Assembly: GCA_963921335.3 (NCBI GenBank)
Contig: CAWUFC020000001.1
Span: forward strand, 434,001-498,000
Direction: 5' to 3'
Origin: CAWUFC02 sp963921335
GTDB taxonomy: Bacteria; Pseudomonadota; Gammaproteobacteria; Pseudomonadales; Halieaceae
DNA length: 64,000 nucleotides
Positions 36,066 to 44,604 of this stretch are shown piece by piece (position 1 is the stretch's first letter; each line of letters begins with the position of its first letter). A program made the translations under genes and the position numbers. The notes beneath the pieces were generated by a model. It had not been told where the DNA came from, did not search any database, and saw only the letters and a program-made list of their open reading frames with translations.

Positions 36066-37172
36066 CTATTTGGCAGACTCACTCATCTGCTGTATTTCTC
36101 CATGTTCCACGTGGAACATATTCACATGCCCTGGCCAATGCCTTGCGACATCCTCACGGTTTACACAGGTCAAAAATACCTGCGAGCCCATGCCAGATAA
36201 CACTTCACACACTTTCTGGCAGTGATCGGCGTCCAACTCAGAGGGCAAATCATCCACCAGATAAACACACTGCCGACCCCGCTGTTTAGCCAGGACAATG
36301 CCCTGAGCTAACTTCAGCGCGCATACCACCAGCTTTTGCTGACCCCTAGAGAGCGTAGCGCCAGCATCGTAGCCGTTGTAAACAAACCGCAGGTCAGCCC
36401 GCTGAGGGCCCACGTGCGTGTAGCCTTGCTCAAGATCGGACTTATTAGAGGCATCCAGTGCCGCCGCCAGGCCCTGTGTTGAGTCCCAGCCCTGTCGATA
36501 CCTCACCTCTAGTGCATCCAGGTCGCCAGACATCTGCTTCAGCAGCCGATCAAAAACTGGCAATAAGCTCTCCAGATGCGCCCGCCTCATGCGGTCTACA
36601 GCTTCACCGGCGTCAACGAATTCGCCACTCCAGCTACGCAATTCAGCGGGTGACAGTTTACCACGCCTTAACAGCGTATTGCGCTGTTTCAAGCATCGTT
36701 GGAAGCGGCGCCAGCTGGAATGATAGAGATGTTCCACGTGGAACACTCCCCAGTCGAGAAAACGGCGTCTCTCGTCTGGACCGCCCGTCAGAAGCTCAAA
36801 ACTATGCGCATTAATTACCTGCGCGGGTAACTGCTCCGCCAGCCTCGCGACAGACTGCACTGCTTCTCCCGCCAGCTTGGCCTCTAAACCGCCTTTACGG
36901 TGCCTGCTGATACCAATCGTTGTAATCGTTCCGTCGGATGAGCCCTGGTTAATCTCACCATAGACCACGCATTGGTCTTCGCTGTGGTTAATAACAGGCT
37001 TAATTTGGGGGCTACGAAAAGAACGGGCCATCGCCAACAGGTGCACGCTCTCCAGCACACTGGTCTTACCGCTGCCGTTTTCACCATAGAAGATGTTGGC
37101 CACACCCAGATCCGTCAAACTAACGTCAACCAGGTTGCGAACAGCATGTATATCAATGCGGCCAAGGGCCAT
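36066..37172 (-). CDS. recF: DNA replication and repair protein RecF
   Basis: SMC-like ATPase that loads RecA at gaps with RecOR. The 368-residue protein has Walker A GENGSGKT (residues 30-37), the ABC signature LSRGQQKLVVCALKLAQG, and Walker B VYLVDDLPSELD. Two perfect parS palindromes lie inside the gene and both encode the pentapeptide FHVEH, near residues 143-148 and 352-357; the second is in a C-terminal extension. 40 bp downstream of dnaN. Confidence 0.97.
   Translation of the reverse strand: MALGRIDIHAVRNLVDVSLTDLGVANIFYGENGSGKTSVLESVHLLAMARSFRSPQIKPVINHSEDQCVVYGEINQGSSDGTITTIGISRHRKGGLEAKLAGEAVQSVARLAEQLPAQVINAHSFELLTGGPDERRRFLDWGVFHVEHLYHSSWRRFQRCLKQRNTLLRRGKLSPAELRSWSGEFVDAGEAVDRMRRAHLESLLPVFDRLLKQMSGDLDALEVRYRQGWDSTQGLAAALDASNKSDLEQGYTHVGPQRADLRFVYNGYDAGATLSRGQQKLVVCALKLAQGIVLAKQRGRQCVYLVDDLPSELDADHCQKVCEVLSGMGSQVFLTCVNREDVARHWPGHVNMFHVEHGEIQQMSESAK
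36103..36118. other. parS centromere site 1
   Basis: A perfect 16-bp palindrome TGTTCCACGTGGAACA, identical to the Pseudomonas-type ParB-binding parS, located in the 3-prime end of recF. ParA and ParB genes lie 11 kb away in the same window. ParB would load here for origin segregation. Confidence 0.92.
36730..36745. other. parS centromere site 2
   Basis: A second perfect copy of the 16-bp parS palindrome, 627 bp from the first and also within recF. The pair is about 3.3 kb from the dnaA-side origin region. Confidence 0.92.
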
Positions 37173-37212
37173 AAAACAGTCTCTTGAAGTGAATACTTAC
37201 ATTCACTGCAGG

Positions 37213-38316
37213 CTACAGCCTCATTGGCATTACCACGTAAAGCGAGTCACCATCTTCCGACTCTTCCAGCAACGCGCTGCTGTTTGGATCAGACAGTGAC
37301 AGCTTGATGGTGTCATCCGACAACACACCCATCACATCCAGCAGGTAGCTCACGTTGAATCCGATCTCGAGGCCTTCTCCCTGGTATTCTACCGGAACAA
37401 CTTCTTCAGCTTCTTCCTGCTCCGGGTTATTCGCGAGAATCTGCAAACTCCCATCGGTGAGTTGCAGCCTGACACCGCGGTACTTTTCATTAGAAAGAAT
37501 CGCCGTGCGCGAAAAGGCCTGACGCAGTTCATCCCGCGAGCCCAATACAATCTTGTTCGGCGAACGCGGCAGCACCCGCTCGTACTCAGGAAACTTCCCG
37601 TCAACCAATTTCGAGGTGAAGGTAAAATCATTAGTGGTGGCACGCAAATGATTGGCACCCAACACAACCGCCACTTCCGCGTCTTCGGTTTGCAGCAGGC
37701 GTGACAACTCGATCACGCCTTTGCGCGGCAGAATCACCTGCACGTCGTCTTCAACCGACAGCTCGGCTTCTACCGTACACATGGCAAGGCGATGACCATC
37801 TGTGGCCACAACTCGCAACTGATTTTTGCTCAACTCCCACAACATGCCATTGAGGTAATAGCGAACATCCTGCTGCGCCATTGCAAAGGCAGTCCGGTCG
37901 ATCAGACGCTTCAACTGACCCTGCAACATCTGGAACTGGTGGGTACCTATACTGTCCGCTACATTCGGGAAATCCCTTGCAGGAAGGGTCGCCAGCGTAA
38001 AACGACTGCGCCCGGAACGCACCACCAGCTTGTCCTGGTCAGTGCTGAACTCAATATCGCAACCATCCGGCAGCGACTTGCAGATATCAACCAGCTTGCG
38101 GGCGGGCACCGTCACTTCACCCCCCTCGCCGGCAACATCTACTTTCACCCGGCCGACTAATTCGACCTCCAGATCAGTTCCAGTGAGGGACAGCATGTCG
38201 CCATCGAGCACTAAAAGCACATTTGCCAGGATGGGCAGGGTCTGACGCCGCTCCACAACACCAGCCACAAGGTTGAGTGGCTTCAGCAAGGCATCTCGTG
38301 CTGTTACAAACTTCAT
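37213..38316 (-). CDS. dnaN: DNA polymerase III beta sliding clamp
   Basis: The 367-residue clamp holds polymerase III on DNA. Three clamp folds are evident; the C-terminus SLYVVMPMRL is the conserved end, and the N-terminus MKFVTARDALLKPLNLVAGVVERRQTLPILANVL is typical. Standard length. It lies 53 bp downstream of dnaA and upstream of recF. Confidence 0.98.
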   Translation of the reverse strand: MKFVTARDALLKPLNLVAGVVERRQTLPILANVLLVLDGDMLSLTGTDLEVELVGRVKVDVAGEGGEVTVPARKLVDICKSLPDGCDIEFSTDQDKLVVRSGRSRFTLATLPARDFPNVADSIGTHQFQMLQGQLKRLIDRTAFAMAQQDVRYYLNGMLWELSKNQLRVVATDGHRLAMCTVEAELSVEDDVQVILPRKGVIELSRLLQTEDAEVAVVLGANHLRATTNDFTFTSKLVDGKFPEYERVLPRSPNKIVLGSRDELRQAFSRTAILSNEKYRGVRLQLTDGSLQILANNPEQEEAEEVVPVEYQGEGLEIGFNVSYLLDVMGVLSDDTIKLSLSDPNSSALLEESEDGDSLYVVMPMRL

Positions 38317-38369
38317 AAATAGTTTTCCTGTTTTCCAGTATTGATGGCTGCTTTCTTCGTCGACCCGGT

Positions 38370-39776
38370 TCAGGTGGTCAGGGAGCGCAGCAGGTTTTTA
38401 TAGTCTTCCCGAATATCTGCCTCGGTCTCACGCAGTTCCTTCACCTTGCGACAGGCATGCAACACGGTGGTGTGATCTCGACCACCAAAGCTATCCCCAA
38501 TTTCAGGCAAGCTGTGGTTGGTTAGCTCCTTGGCTAAGGTCATAGCCACCTGGCGAGGTCTGGCCACGGAGCGGCTGCGACGCTTGGACAGAATATCAGC
38601 GACTTTAATCTTGTAATACTCAGCAACGGTTCGCTGAATGTTATCCAGACTCACCTGCTTGTCCTGTAAAGCCAGCAGGTCTTTCAGGCTGTCCTTGATC
38701 AGCTCGATATCGATGGGCTTGGAAGTGAAGTGAGCACTTGCTATCACCCTCTTCAATGCGCCCTCTAGCTCTCGCACATTTGAACGAATTCTCTGTGCAA
38801 TGAAAAATGCGGCGTCCGGTGGCAGTTCTATTCGCGCCTGTGCTGCCTTTTTCATCAAAATAGCGACCCGGGTTTCCATCTCAGGCGGCTCTACCGCCAC
38901 AGTGAGACCCCAGCCGAAACGTGATTTGAGTCGCTCCTCTAGGCCTTCAATTTCTTTGGGATAGCGATCGCAGGTCAGAATCATCTGTTGGCCGCCTTCC
39001 AACAAAGCATTAAAGGTATGAAAAAACTCCTCCTGGGAGCGCTCTTTACCTGCGAAAAATTGTATATCGTCGATCAACAGGGCATCTACCGAGCGATAAT
39101 AGCGTTTAAAGTCACTAATCGCGTTCAACTGCAGCGCTTTAACCATGTCAGCAACAAAACGCTCGGAATGCAGGTAAACTACCTTGGCTTCAGGATTACT
39201 GCGTAACAGCGCATTACCCACCGCGTGCATTAAATGGGTTTTACCCAGACCTACCCCACCGTATAAAAACAGAGGGTTATAGGAACCACCGGGATTTTCG
39301 GCCACCTGCCCTGCAGCCGCGAGAGCCAACTGGTTGGACTTACCCTCTACGAAATTATCAAAGGTGTAATTTTCCACCAGATAATTCTGGTGCTTAATTG
39401 CGCCCTCAACCTCCACAACCCGCCGCGTATTCACGGCGGGTGCCGGGCTGACGGCAGGCTTTTCATCAGCAGGGTCTTCTGGATCAGTGTTAATGGCACT
39501 AATGGTGGGGGATTTAGCAACCGGAGCCATTCCGCCATCCCCTATATCCAGAACCACGTCATACCCTGCCTGGGGCTCCATCTCCTGCACCAACTCACTG
39601 ATACGGTCCAGAAATTTATCGTGCACCCATTCCTTTACAAAACGGTTAGGTGCCAGCAAATGCAGATTTGCGCCCGCTGTTTGCGCCCTTAAGGGCCTTA
39701 TCCAGGTATTAAACTGCTGGGAAGGGAGCTCTTCCTGCAGACAATCCACACATCGTTGCCACACAACTTCAGGCAA
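38370..39776 (-). CDS. dnaA: Chromosomal replication initiator DnaA
   Basis: DnaA opens oriC. Domain I (EVVWQRCVDCLQEELPSQQFNTWIRPL), a variable linker, the AAA+ core with Walker A GGVGLGKTH and Walker B LLIDDIQF, and the C-terminal DnaA-box helix-turn-helix with GGRDHTTVLHACRKV are all present. I use a TTG start at 39776 (468 residues), because it places the N-terminus as in other DnaA proteins and a GGGGGAA sequence sits 4 nt upstream. A GTG at 39827 would add 17 residues and lacks a clear ribosome-binding site. Confidence 0.95.
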   Translation of the reverse strand: MPEVVWQRCVDCLQEELPSQQFNTWIRPLRAQTAGANLHLLAPNRFVKEWVHDKFLDRISELVQEMEPQAGYDVVLDIGDGGMAPVAKSPTISAINTDPEDPADEKPAVSPAPAVNTRRVVEVEGAIKHQNYLVENYTFDNFVEGKSNQLALAAAGQVAENPGGSYNPLFLYGGVGLGKTHLMHAVGNALLRSNPEAKVVYLHSERFVADMVKALQLNAISDFKRYYRSVDALLIDDIQFFAGKERSQEEFFHTFNALLEGGQQMILTCDRYPKEIEGLEERLKSRFGWGLTVAVEPPEMETRVAILMKKAAQARIELPPDAAFFIAQRIRSNVRELEGALKRVIASAHFTSKPIDIELIKDSLKDLLALQDKQVSLDNIQRTVAEYYKIKVADILSKRRSRSVARPRQVAMTLAKELTNHSLPEIGDSFGGRDHTTVLHACRKVKELRETEADIREDYKNLLRSLTT

Positions 39777-39955
39777 ACCATTCCCCCACAGTGTCGCGAA
39801 TAAGCGGCTAAATGCTGCTAACTTCACGAAACGAAGCTACTCAGGTTACTTCATAATGTACTGGCCAGAATCGGCCTTTACATCCCGCTATTTTGTTTAT
39901 TATTTCGGCGACCCCATCGCCGTAATTGCAGTCATTCTAACGCCGGTAAAAAGAG

Positions 39956-39964
39956 TTATCCACA
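39956..39964 (+). promoter_or_regulatory. DnaA box TTATCCACA
   Basis: Perfect consensus box at the left edge of the AT-rich segment. Confidence 0.85.
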
Positions 39965-40025
39965 TTTTTATTAAAATATTTTATCTCCTATTAATATATA
40001 TAATTCAATAACTTATAAAATTATT

Positions 40026-40034
40026 TGGGGATAA
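40026..40034 (-). promoter_or_regulatory. DnaA box variant TTATCCCCA
   Basis: One mismatch from consensus, on the minus strand, at the right edge of the AT-rich segment. The same variant occurs in the mnmE-mnmG gap. Confidence 0.6.
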
Positions 40035-40074
40035 GTGATCACTCACATGAATGCGATAGGGAGTATATTAGGTC

Positions 40075-40083
40075 TGTGGATAA
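40075..40083 (-). promoter_or_regulatory. DnaA box TTATCCACA
   Basis: Perfect consensus box on the minus strand (TGTGGATAA on the plus strand), followed by a second AT-rich patch at about 40088-40106. Confidence 0.85.
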
Positions 40084-40247
40084 GGTGTGTATATATTTTT
40101 GAAAAAGTGTTGGCTGATTGCCACAAGCCGCGGAAATGCTGATGTAAGTAACACCGGCCCCTGCCCAGGCAAAATCACAGCTCCGCGAGAGGTTTTGCCA
40201 ATGCCTGCAAACCAGCGTCAACTGTGCAGTTTTTCATGGTTTCGCGA

Positions 40248-40276
40248 TTGTATTTGAGCATTGGTTTCACTAGAAT
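40248..40276 (+). promoter_or_regulatory. Promoter of rpmH-rnpA operon
   Basis: TTGTAT (40248-40253) and TAGAAT (40271-40276) with a 17-bp spacer, about 105 bp upstream of rpmH. A good sigma-70 match with a plausible leader length. Confidence 0.6.
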
Positions 40277-40381
40277 ACACGGCCTTTTGACTCGGGTGGA
40301 CCGCAGCGGTGCCGGCACAGAACGCCACGGCAGATAACAACCGCGAACAACCATCCTTTATTACTACTGGACTTTGAGATC

Positions 40382-40516
40382 ATGAAGAGAACATTTCAAC
40401 CCAGCGTACTGAAGCGCAAGCGCACCCACGGCTTCCGTTCCCGCATGGCTACCAAAAGCGGTCGCCAGCTGATCAACCGTCGTCGTGCCAAAGGTCGCAA
40501 GCGTCTGTCTGCCTGA
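40382..40516 (+). CDS. rpmH: 50S ribosomal protein L34
   Basis: A 44-residue, strongly basic protein beginning MKRTFQPSVLKRKRTHGFR and ending GRKRLSA, the invariant L34 sequence. It is the first gene of the plus-strand operon rpmH-rnpA-yidD-yidC leading away from the origin. Confidence 0.98.
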   Translation: MKRTFQPSVLKRKRTHGFRSRMATKSGRQLINRRRAKGRKRLSA

Positions 40517-40533
40517 TACCCGGCTCCTCATTT

Positions 40534-40893
40534 GTGGGAGATTTCGCATTTGGAAAAGACCAACGCTTACTGACCGCACAGGATTATCAAAGGGTCTTTG
40601 ATCAGGTCGACGCCAAAGGCTCCCACAAACACCTACTCCTGTTGGCCAGGCGCAACAATCTCGACTCTCATCGCCTGGGTCTGGTTATCGCAAAGAAGCA
40701 CGTTCGTCTGGCCGTCAACCGAAATCGCATTAAACGCCTGTTGCGGGAATTCTTCCGGCACCAGGCACCCACAGAGCCCTGTCTGGATATCATTGTCCTC
40801 GCCAGACCGGGAATGGATCGCCTGCAACAGCAGGAACTCACAGACATAGTGCGACAACAATGGCAAAAACTGACCCACAAGCTATGCGCCTGA
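40534..40893 (+). CDS. rnpA: Ribonuclease P protein component
   Basis: The 119-residue basic protein helps RNase P RNA cleave tRNA 5-prime leaders. The signature AVNRNRIKRLLREFFR and GLVIAKKHV are present. It starts at GTG (40534), 17 bp after rpmH, and overlaps yidD by 10 bp. Confidence 0.96.
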   Translation: MGDFAFGKDQRLLTAQDYQRVFDQVDAKGSHKHLLLLARRNNLDSHRLGLVIAKKHVRLAVNRNRIKRLLREFFRHQAPTEPCLDIIVLARPGMDRLQQQELTDIVRQQWQKLTHKLCA

Positions 40894-41111
40894 TCGCGAT
40901 CAAGTTTATTCGCGGTTACCGCTATCTGTTGAGTCCTATTCTGGGTCATAACTGTCGCTTCTACCCATCCTGTTCCCACTACGCGGAAGAGGCCATTGCA
41001 GAGCACGGCATCGCCAAGGGGATATACCTGGCTGCCCGGCGCCTGCTGAAATGTCACCCGTGGCACGAAGGCGGTATAGACCCCGTTCCTTCCAACAATC
41101 ACAGTCGATAA
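40884..41111 (+). CDS. yidD: Membrane protein insertion efficiency factor YidD
   Basis: The 75-residue protein has the YidD core IKFIRGYRYLLSP, CRFYPSCSHYAEEAI and CHPWHEGGIDPVP, with its conserved cysteines and an amphipathic N-terminus. It assists YidC-dependent insertion. An ATG at 40860 would add eight residues; 40884 gives the family-like N-terminus. It sits between rnpA and yidC as usual. Confidence 0.93.
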   Translation: MRLIAIKFIRGYRYLLSPILGHNCRFYPSCSHYAEEAIAEHGIAKGIYLAARRLLKCHPWHEGGIDPVPSNNHSR

Positions 41112-41117
41112 GAGTTT

Positions 41118-42818
41118 ATGGATTTCCAACGAACATTAATTATTGGCGTGATCGCCGTTCTGTCGTTCATGCTGCTGACCGAATGGGTAGCATTCTCCGA
41201 GGAACGCAACAGCCTGCCCCAAACTACTTCAACGTCTGCACCAGCGACGACTTTTGAAGACACTGTGCCTCAGAATGTTGAGTTTCCGGTCGCTGCAGAA
41301 ACACCCGGTGACGATGAAGATTTGCCCGTTATAGACACCGCACCGGTCGCTGACATCCCCAAAGCGGTAGCAACAAATTCCATTATTACAGTCAAAACCG
41401 ACGTCTTTACCGTACATATCGATCCCGTAGGCGGCGACATCATTCACTCGGCGCTGCATGACTACCCAATGAAGCTGTCGACCCCAGATCAACCCTTCCT
41501 GATTCTTCAGCGCGACGAACAGCGCTACTACATTGCCCAGAGTGGCCTGGTTGGTGCGGACGGCATCGACAGTAAGGGCAGGGCGCGTTTTAGCAGTGCA
41601 CGCAGCCAATACCAGCTTGAAGAAGGTCAGGAGCAACTGCAGGTAGAGTTGCTGCATGTTGGGGCAGGGGACGTCGCGATTAAAAAAGTGTTTACGTTCC
41701 GCCCTGGTGACTACCTCATCGATGTTGACTATCGGGTCGACAATCAATCAGACACCCGCTGGCAAGCAAACCTGTTTGGCCAGATTAAACGCGATAGCAG
41801 TCAGGATCCATCGGCCAGCACCTCCGGCGGCATCGGTGTGGTTCCCTTCCTCGGTACAGCAATTACGCAACCGGACGAGCGCTTCACCAAATTCGATTTT
41901 GAAGACATGGCGGAGAAGCCCTTTAAGGGGCAGATCGAAGGTGGCTGGATCGCCATGATCCAACACTATTTCCTCAGTGCCTGGGTTCCCAACCCGGACC
42001 AGTCCCACAACTACAGTACGCGCGTGACCCGTTCCGGCTACAACATCGGTGGCTTCACCAGCCCGGCTCTGGTGGTTGATCCGGGCCAGCAGGGCAGCAC
42101 TGGCGCCCGTTTTTACGTGGGGCCGAAAGACCAGTATCGACTGAAGGAAATCTCACCCTATCTGGATCTGTCAGTAGACTACGGTTGGCTGTGGTGGATC
42201 GCACAACCCTTGTTCTGGCTGCTGATCAACATCTTCGAGCTGGTAGGCAACTGGGGTACGGCCATTATCCTGCTGACTATTCTCATCAAAGCCGTATTCT
42301 TCCAGCTGTCAGCCACCAGCTACAAGTCGATGGCAAATATGCGCCGCGTACAACCGCAAATGGTTGAAATTCGCGAGCGTTACTCGGAGGACAAGCAAAA
42401 GCAATCCCAGGCGATGATGGATCTCTACAAAAAAGAGAAGATCAATCCGCTGGGCGGCTGCCTCCCGATCCTGGTGCAGATGCCTGTGTTTATTGCTCTC
42501 TACTGGGTACTGATGGAAAGTGTGGAGCTCCGCCAGGCGCCGTTCTACGGATGGATTCAGGATCTGTCTGCCATGGACCCATACTTCATACTGCCCCTGC
42601 TTATGGGCGGCAGCATGTGGTTCCAGCAGAAGCTGAACCCACCACCACCGGATCCGATGCAGGCCAAAATCATGCAGTGGATGCCGATCATCTTTACCTT
42701 CTTCTTCCTGTGGTTCCCCGCAGGACTGGTACTGTATTGGGTGGCAAACAACCTCCTGTCCATTGCCCAGCAATGGGTGATCACCCGGCGGATCGAAAAG
42801 GCCGCAGCACAAAAATAG
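41118..42818 (+). CDS. yidC: Membrane protein insertase YidC
   Basis: The 566-residue insertase has an N-terminal signal-anchor (about 7-25), a long periplasmic beta domain (about 55-340), and the five-helix core with WWIAQPLFWLLINIFELVGNWG, the basic cytoplasmic loop around KSMANMRRVQPQM, and the C-terminal helices ending QQWVITRRIEKAAAQK. Length is as in E. coli-type YidC. It is 6 bp after yidD. Confidence 0.97.
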   Translation: MDFQRTLIIGVIAVLSFMLLTEWVAFSEERNSLPQTTSTSAPATTFEDTVPQNVEFPVAAETPGDDEDLPVIDTAPVADIPKAVATNSIITVKTDVFTVHIDPVGGDIIHSALHDYPMKLSTPDQPFLILQRDEQRYYIAQSGLVGADGIDSKGRARFSSARSQYQLEEGQEQLQVELLHVGAGDVAIKKVFTFRPGDYLIDVDYRVDNQSDTRWQANLFGQIKRDSSQDPSASTSGGIGVVPFLGTAITQPDERFTKFDFEDMAEKPFKGQIEGGWIAMIQHYFLSAWVPNPDQSHNYSTRVTRSGYNIGGFTSPALVVDPGQQGSTGARFYVGPKDQYRLKEISPYLDLSVDYGWLWWIAQPLFWLLINIFELVGNWGTAIILLTILIKAVFFQLSATSYKSMANMRRVQPQMVEIRERYSEDKQKQSQAMMDLYKKEKINPLGGCLPILVQMPVFIALYWVLMESVELRQAPFYGWIQDLSAMDPYFILPLLMGGSMWFQQKLNPPPPDPMQAKIMQWMPIIFTFFFLWFPAGLVLYWVANNLLSIAQQWVITRRIEKAAAQK

Positions 42819-42839
42819 GCTGCGGGCTACACTAGCCCC

Positions 42840-44204
42840 ATGACGATACTTGATGGCGATACCATTGCCGCCCTGGCCACACCGCCGGGACGCGGTGGTG
42901 TCGGCATTATTCGCGTATCTGGGCCACTAGCAGGGCAACTGGCTGAAGCGATTTGCCAACGCGAACTGCAAACCCGGCATGCGCACTACTGTTCGTTTCA
43001 CGACAAGAATGGGGAAGCCATCGATACCGGTATCGCCCTGCTCTTCAAAAGCCCTGACTCTTTTACCGGGGAAGATGTTCTGGAACTCCAGGGGCATGGC
43101 GGGCCGATCGTTATGGACATGCTGTTGCAGCGCTGTGTCGGCCTGGGCGCAAGGCACGCGAGAGCAGGGGAGTTCAGCGAACGAGCCTATCTAAACGACA
43201 AGCTGGATCTCACCCAGGCTGAGGCGATTGCCGACCTGATCAACAGCACCACTGAAGCTTCAGCGCGCAGTGCCAACCGCTCCCTACAGGGTGAATTCGC
43301 CCGCACGGTTAATCAGCTGGTTGAACAAGTCATCGCTCTGCGTATCTATGTTGAAGCTGCCATCGACTTCCCCGAGGAAGAAGTGGATTTCTTGCAGGAG
43401 GGCGGTGTACTGAGTCGCCTGCAAGTCATCATTGATCAGTTGGAGCAGGTACTCGCCAGCGCAAGGCAGGGCCAGTTGCTGGCAGAGGGCATCCATCTCG
43501 TTATCGCTGGTAAACCCAATGCGGGCAAATCCAGCTTACTCAATGCACTCAGCGGTGAAGAGCGCGCGATCGTCACAGACATTGCCGGCACAACCCGGGA
43601 TGTTCTGCGCCAGGAGATTCAGGTCGACGGTATTCCTATTCATGTCACCGACACCGCGGGTCTGCGCGACAATGCTGGCGAAGTGGAACAAGAGGGCATA
43701 CGCAGAGCCTGGTTAGAAATAGAGGCCGCTGATCATGTGCTTCTGGTCAATGATGTCAGCGCTGAGGCGGTCGCCAGCCAGGAGGCACTGTTATTGATCC
43801 AACCGCGCTTGCCAGAGGGAGTAGCCGTCACAGTTATAGACAACAAATGTGACATTGCCGGCCTGGAGCCAGGCTTTACCCAAAGCGACAATCTGCCTCA
43901 TCTCACCCTGTCTGCAAAAACCGGAGCGGGCATGGACCTCTTACGCGAGCACCTCAAAAACAGTGCGGGTGTAGCCAGTGCCGAAGCAGGGCAGTTCAGT
44001 GCCCGAGCCAGGCATCTTGACGCGCTCAACCGGGCCAACGAGTCGCTGCAACAGGGCATGGCCCAGTTGCGCGGGCACGGCGCTGGTGAATTGTTGGCCG
44101 AAGACCTGCGAGCCTGTCAGGACCAACTTGGAGAAATCACTGGCACCGTGACCAGCGATGAGCTTCTTGGTCATATCTTTTCCAGTTTCTGCATTGGTAA
44201 ATAG
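42840..44204 (+). CDS. mnmE: tRNA modification GTPase MnmE
   Basis: With MnmG it forms the cmnm5/nm5 modification at U34 of several tRNAs. The 454-residue protein has an N-terminal folate-binding domain (TIAALATPPGRGGVGIIRVSG), a helical domain, an inserted G domain (GKPNAGKSSLLNALSGEERAIVTDIAGTTRD, DTAG) and the C-terminal CIGK with the conserved Cys. Located 21 bp after yidC. Confidence 0.98.
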   Translation: MTILDGDTIAALATPPGRGGVGIIRVSGPLAGQLAEAICQRELQTRHAHYCSFHDKNGEAIDTGIALLFKSPDSFTGEDVLELQGHGGPIVMDMLLQRCVGLGARHARAGEFSERAYLNDKLDLTQAEAIADLINSTTEASARSANRSLQGEFARTVNQLVEQVIALRIYVEAAIDFPEEEVDFLQEGGVLSRLQVIIDQLEQVLASARQGQLLAEGIHLVIAGKPNAGKSSLLNALSGEERAIVTDIAGTTRDVLRQEIQVDGIPIHVTDTAGLRDNAGEVEQEGIRRAWLEIEAADHVLLVNDVSAEAVASQEALLLIQPRLPEGVAVTVIDNKCDIAGLEPGFTQSDNLPHLTLSAKTGAGMDLLREHLKNSAGVASAEAGQFSARARHLDALNRANESLQQGMAQLRGHGAGELLAEDLRACQDQLGEITGTVTSDELLGHIFSSFCIGK

Positions 44205-44277
44205 GCACAGACTGCCCACAAGGCGTCCACACATTCTTCACAACTGTCTCTTTGCCAGGGCGAACAGGAACCAAAGC

Positions 44278-44286
44278 TGTGGACAA
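44278..44286 (-). promoter_or_regulatory. DnaA box variant TTGTCCACA
   Basis: One mismatch from TTATCCACA, minus strand, within the mnmE-mnmG gap, directly adjoining the left arm of a 9-bp inverted repeat. Confidence 0.5.
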
Positions 44287-44346
44287 GATTGGGGCAAACA
44301 CTGAGCGGTGCGTGTGCAATGATCGGGGTGATTTAAGGGGAGCGGC

Positions 44347-44355
44347 TTATCCCCA
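44347..44355 (+). promoter_or_regulatory. DnaA box variant TTATCCCCA
   Basis: One mismatch from consensus, same variant as at 40026-40034. It overlaps the right arm of the inverted repeat. Confidence 0.5.
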
Positions 44356-44548
44356 ATCTGGACAGCTGATATACCGCGTCTACCAAGCCTTTGCCGGCAT
44401 GCTTATGCTTTGGCTAAGCCAATGAAATAATTAAAGAAAAAGCAGTTACTGACAGATTCAGAGCAGCCTAATAATTACTACAATATATATCTTCTACCTA
44501 TCTATATATTTATATACTTACTTATATAAATAAGAGCCTGGGCATTTT

Positions 44549-44577
44549 TTGATCAGAACACGCCCTGTCCGTATAAT
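44549..44577 (+). promoter_or_regulatory. Promoter of mnmG-rsmG-parAB
   Basis: TTGATC (44549-44554) and TATAAT (44572-44577) separated by 17 bp, ending 27 bp upstream of the mnmG ATG. A strong sigma-70 match. Confidence 0.7.
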
Positions 44578-44604
44578 GCGCGGCCCTGAGTAATCCGAGC
44601 AGAC

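Larger units (their letters stand above)
39777..40247. other. oriC: Probable chromosomal replication origin (oriC) between dnaA and rpmH
   Basis: A gene-free divergent region between dnaA (minus) and rpmH (plus), the usual origin site in pseudomonads and relatives. It contains two perfect DnaA boxes in opposite orientation (39956-39964 and 40075-40083) and a one-mismatch box (40026-40034). Between them lies an extremely AT-rich stretch, about 39965-40025 (TTTTTATTAAAATATTTTAT and onward), a candidate unwinding element. The gene-orientation switch at this point fits a bidirectional origin. Confidence 0.8.
44205..44604. other. mnmE-mnmG intergenic region with DnaA-box cluster and AT-rich segment
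   Basis: 400 bp without a gene. It has three one-mismatch DnaA boxes: TTCTTCACA (44234-44242), TTGTCCACA on the minus strand (44278-44286) and TTATCCCCA (44347-44355). A 9-bp inverted repeat (44286-44294 with 44351-44359) flanks the last two. A very AT-rich stretch follows (about 44470-44535), then the mnmG promoter. In enterics and vibrios oriC lies next to mnmG, so this may be a remnant or auxiliary origin, or DnaA-controlled regulation of mnmG. Confidence 0.5.

Noticed and set aside
44212..44232. Further DnaA-box-like sequences (CTGCCCACA, GCGTCCACA) after mnmE
   Set aside because: Each has two or more mismatches in the conserved positions, so they were not counted in the cluster.
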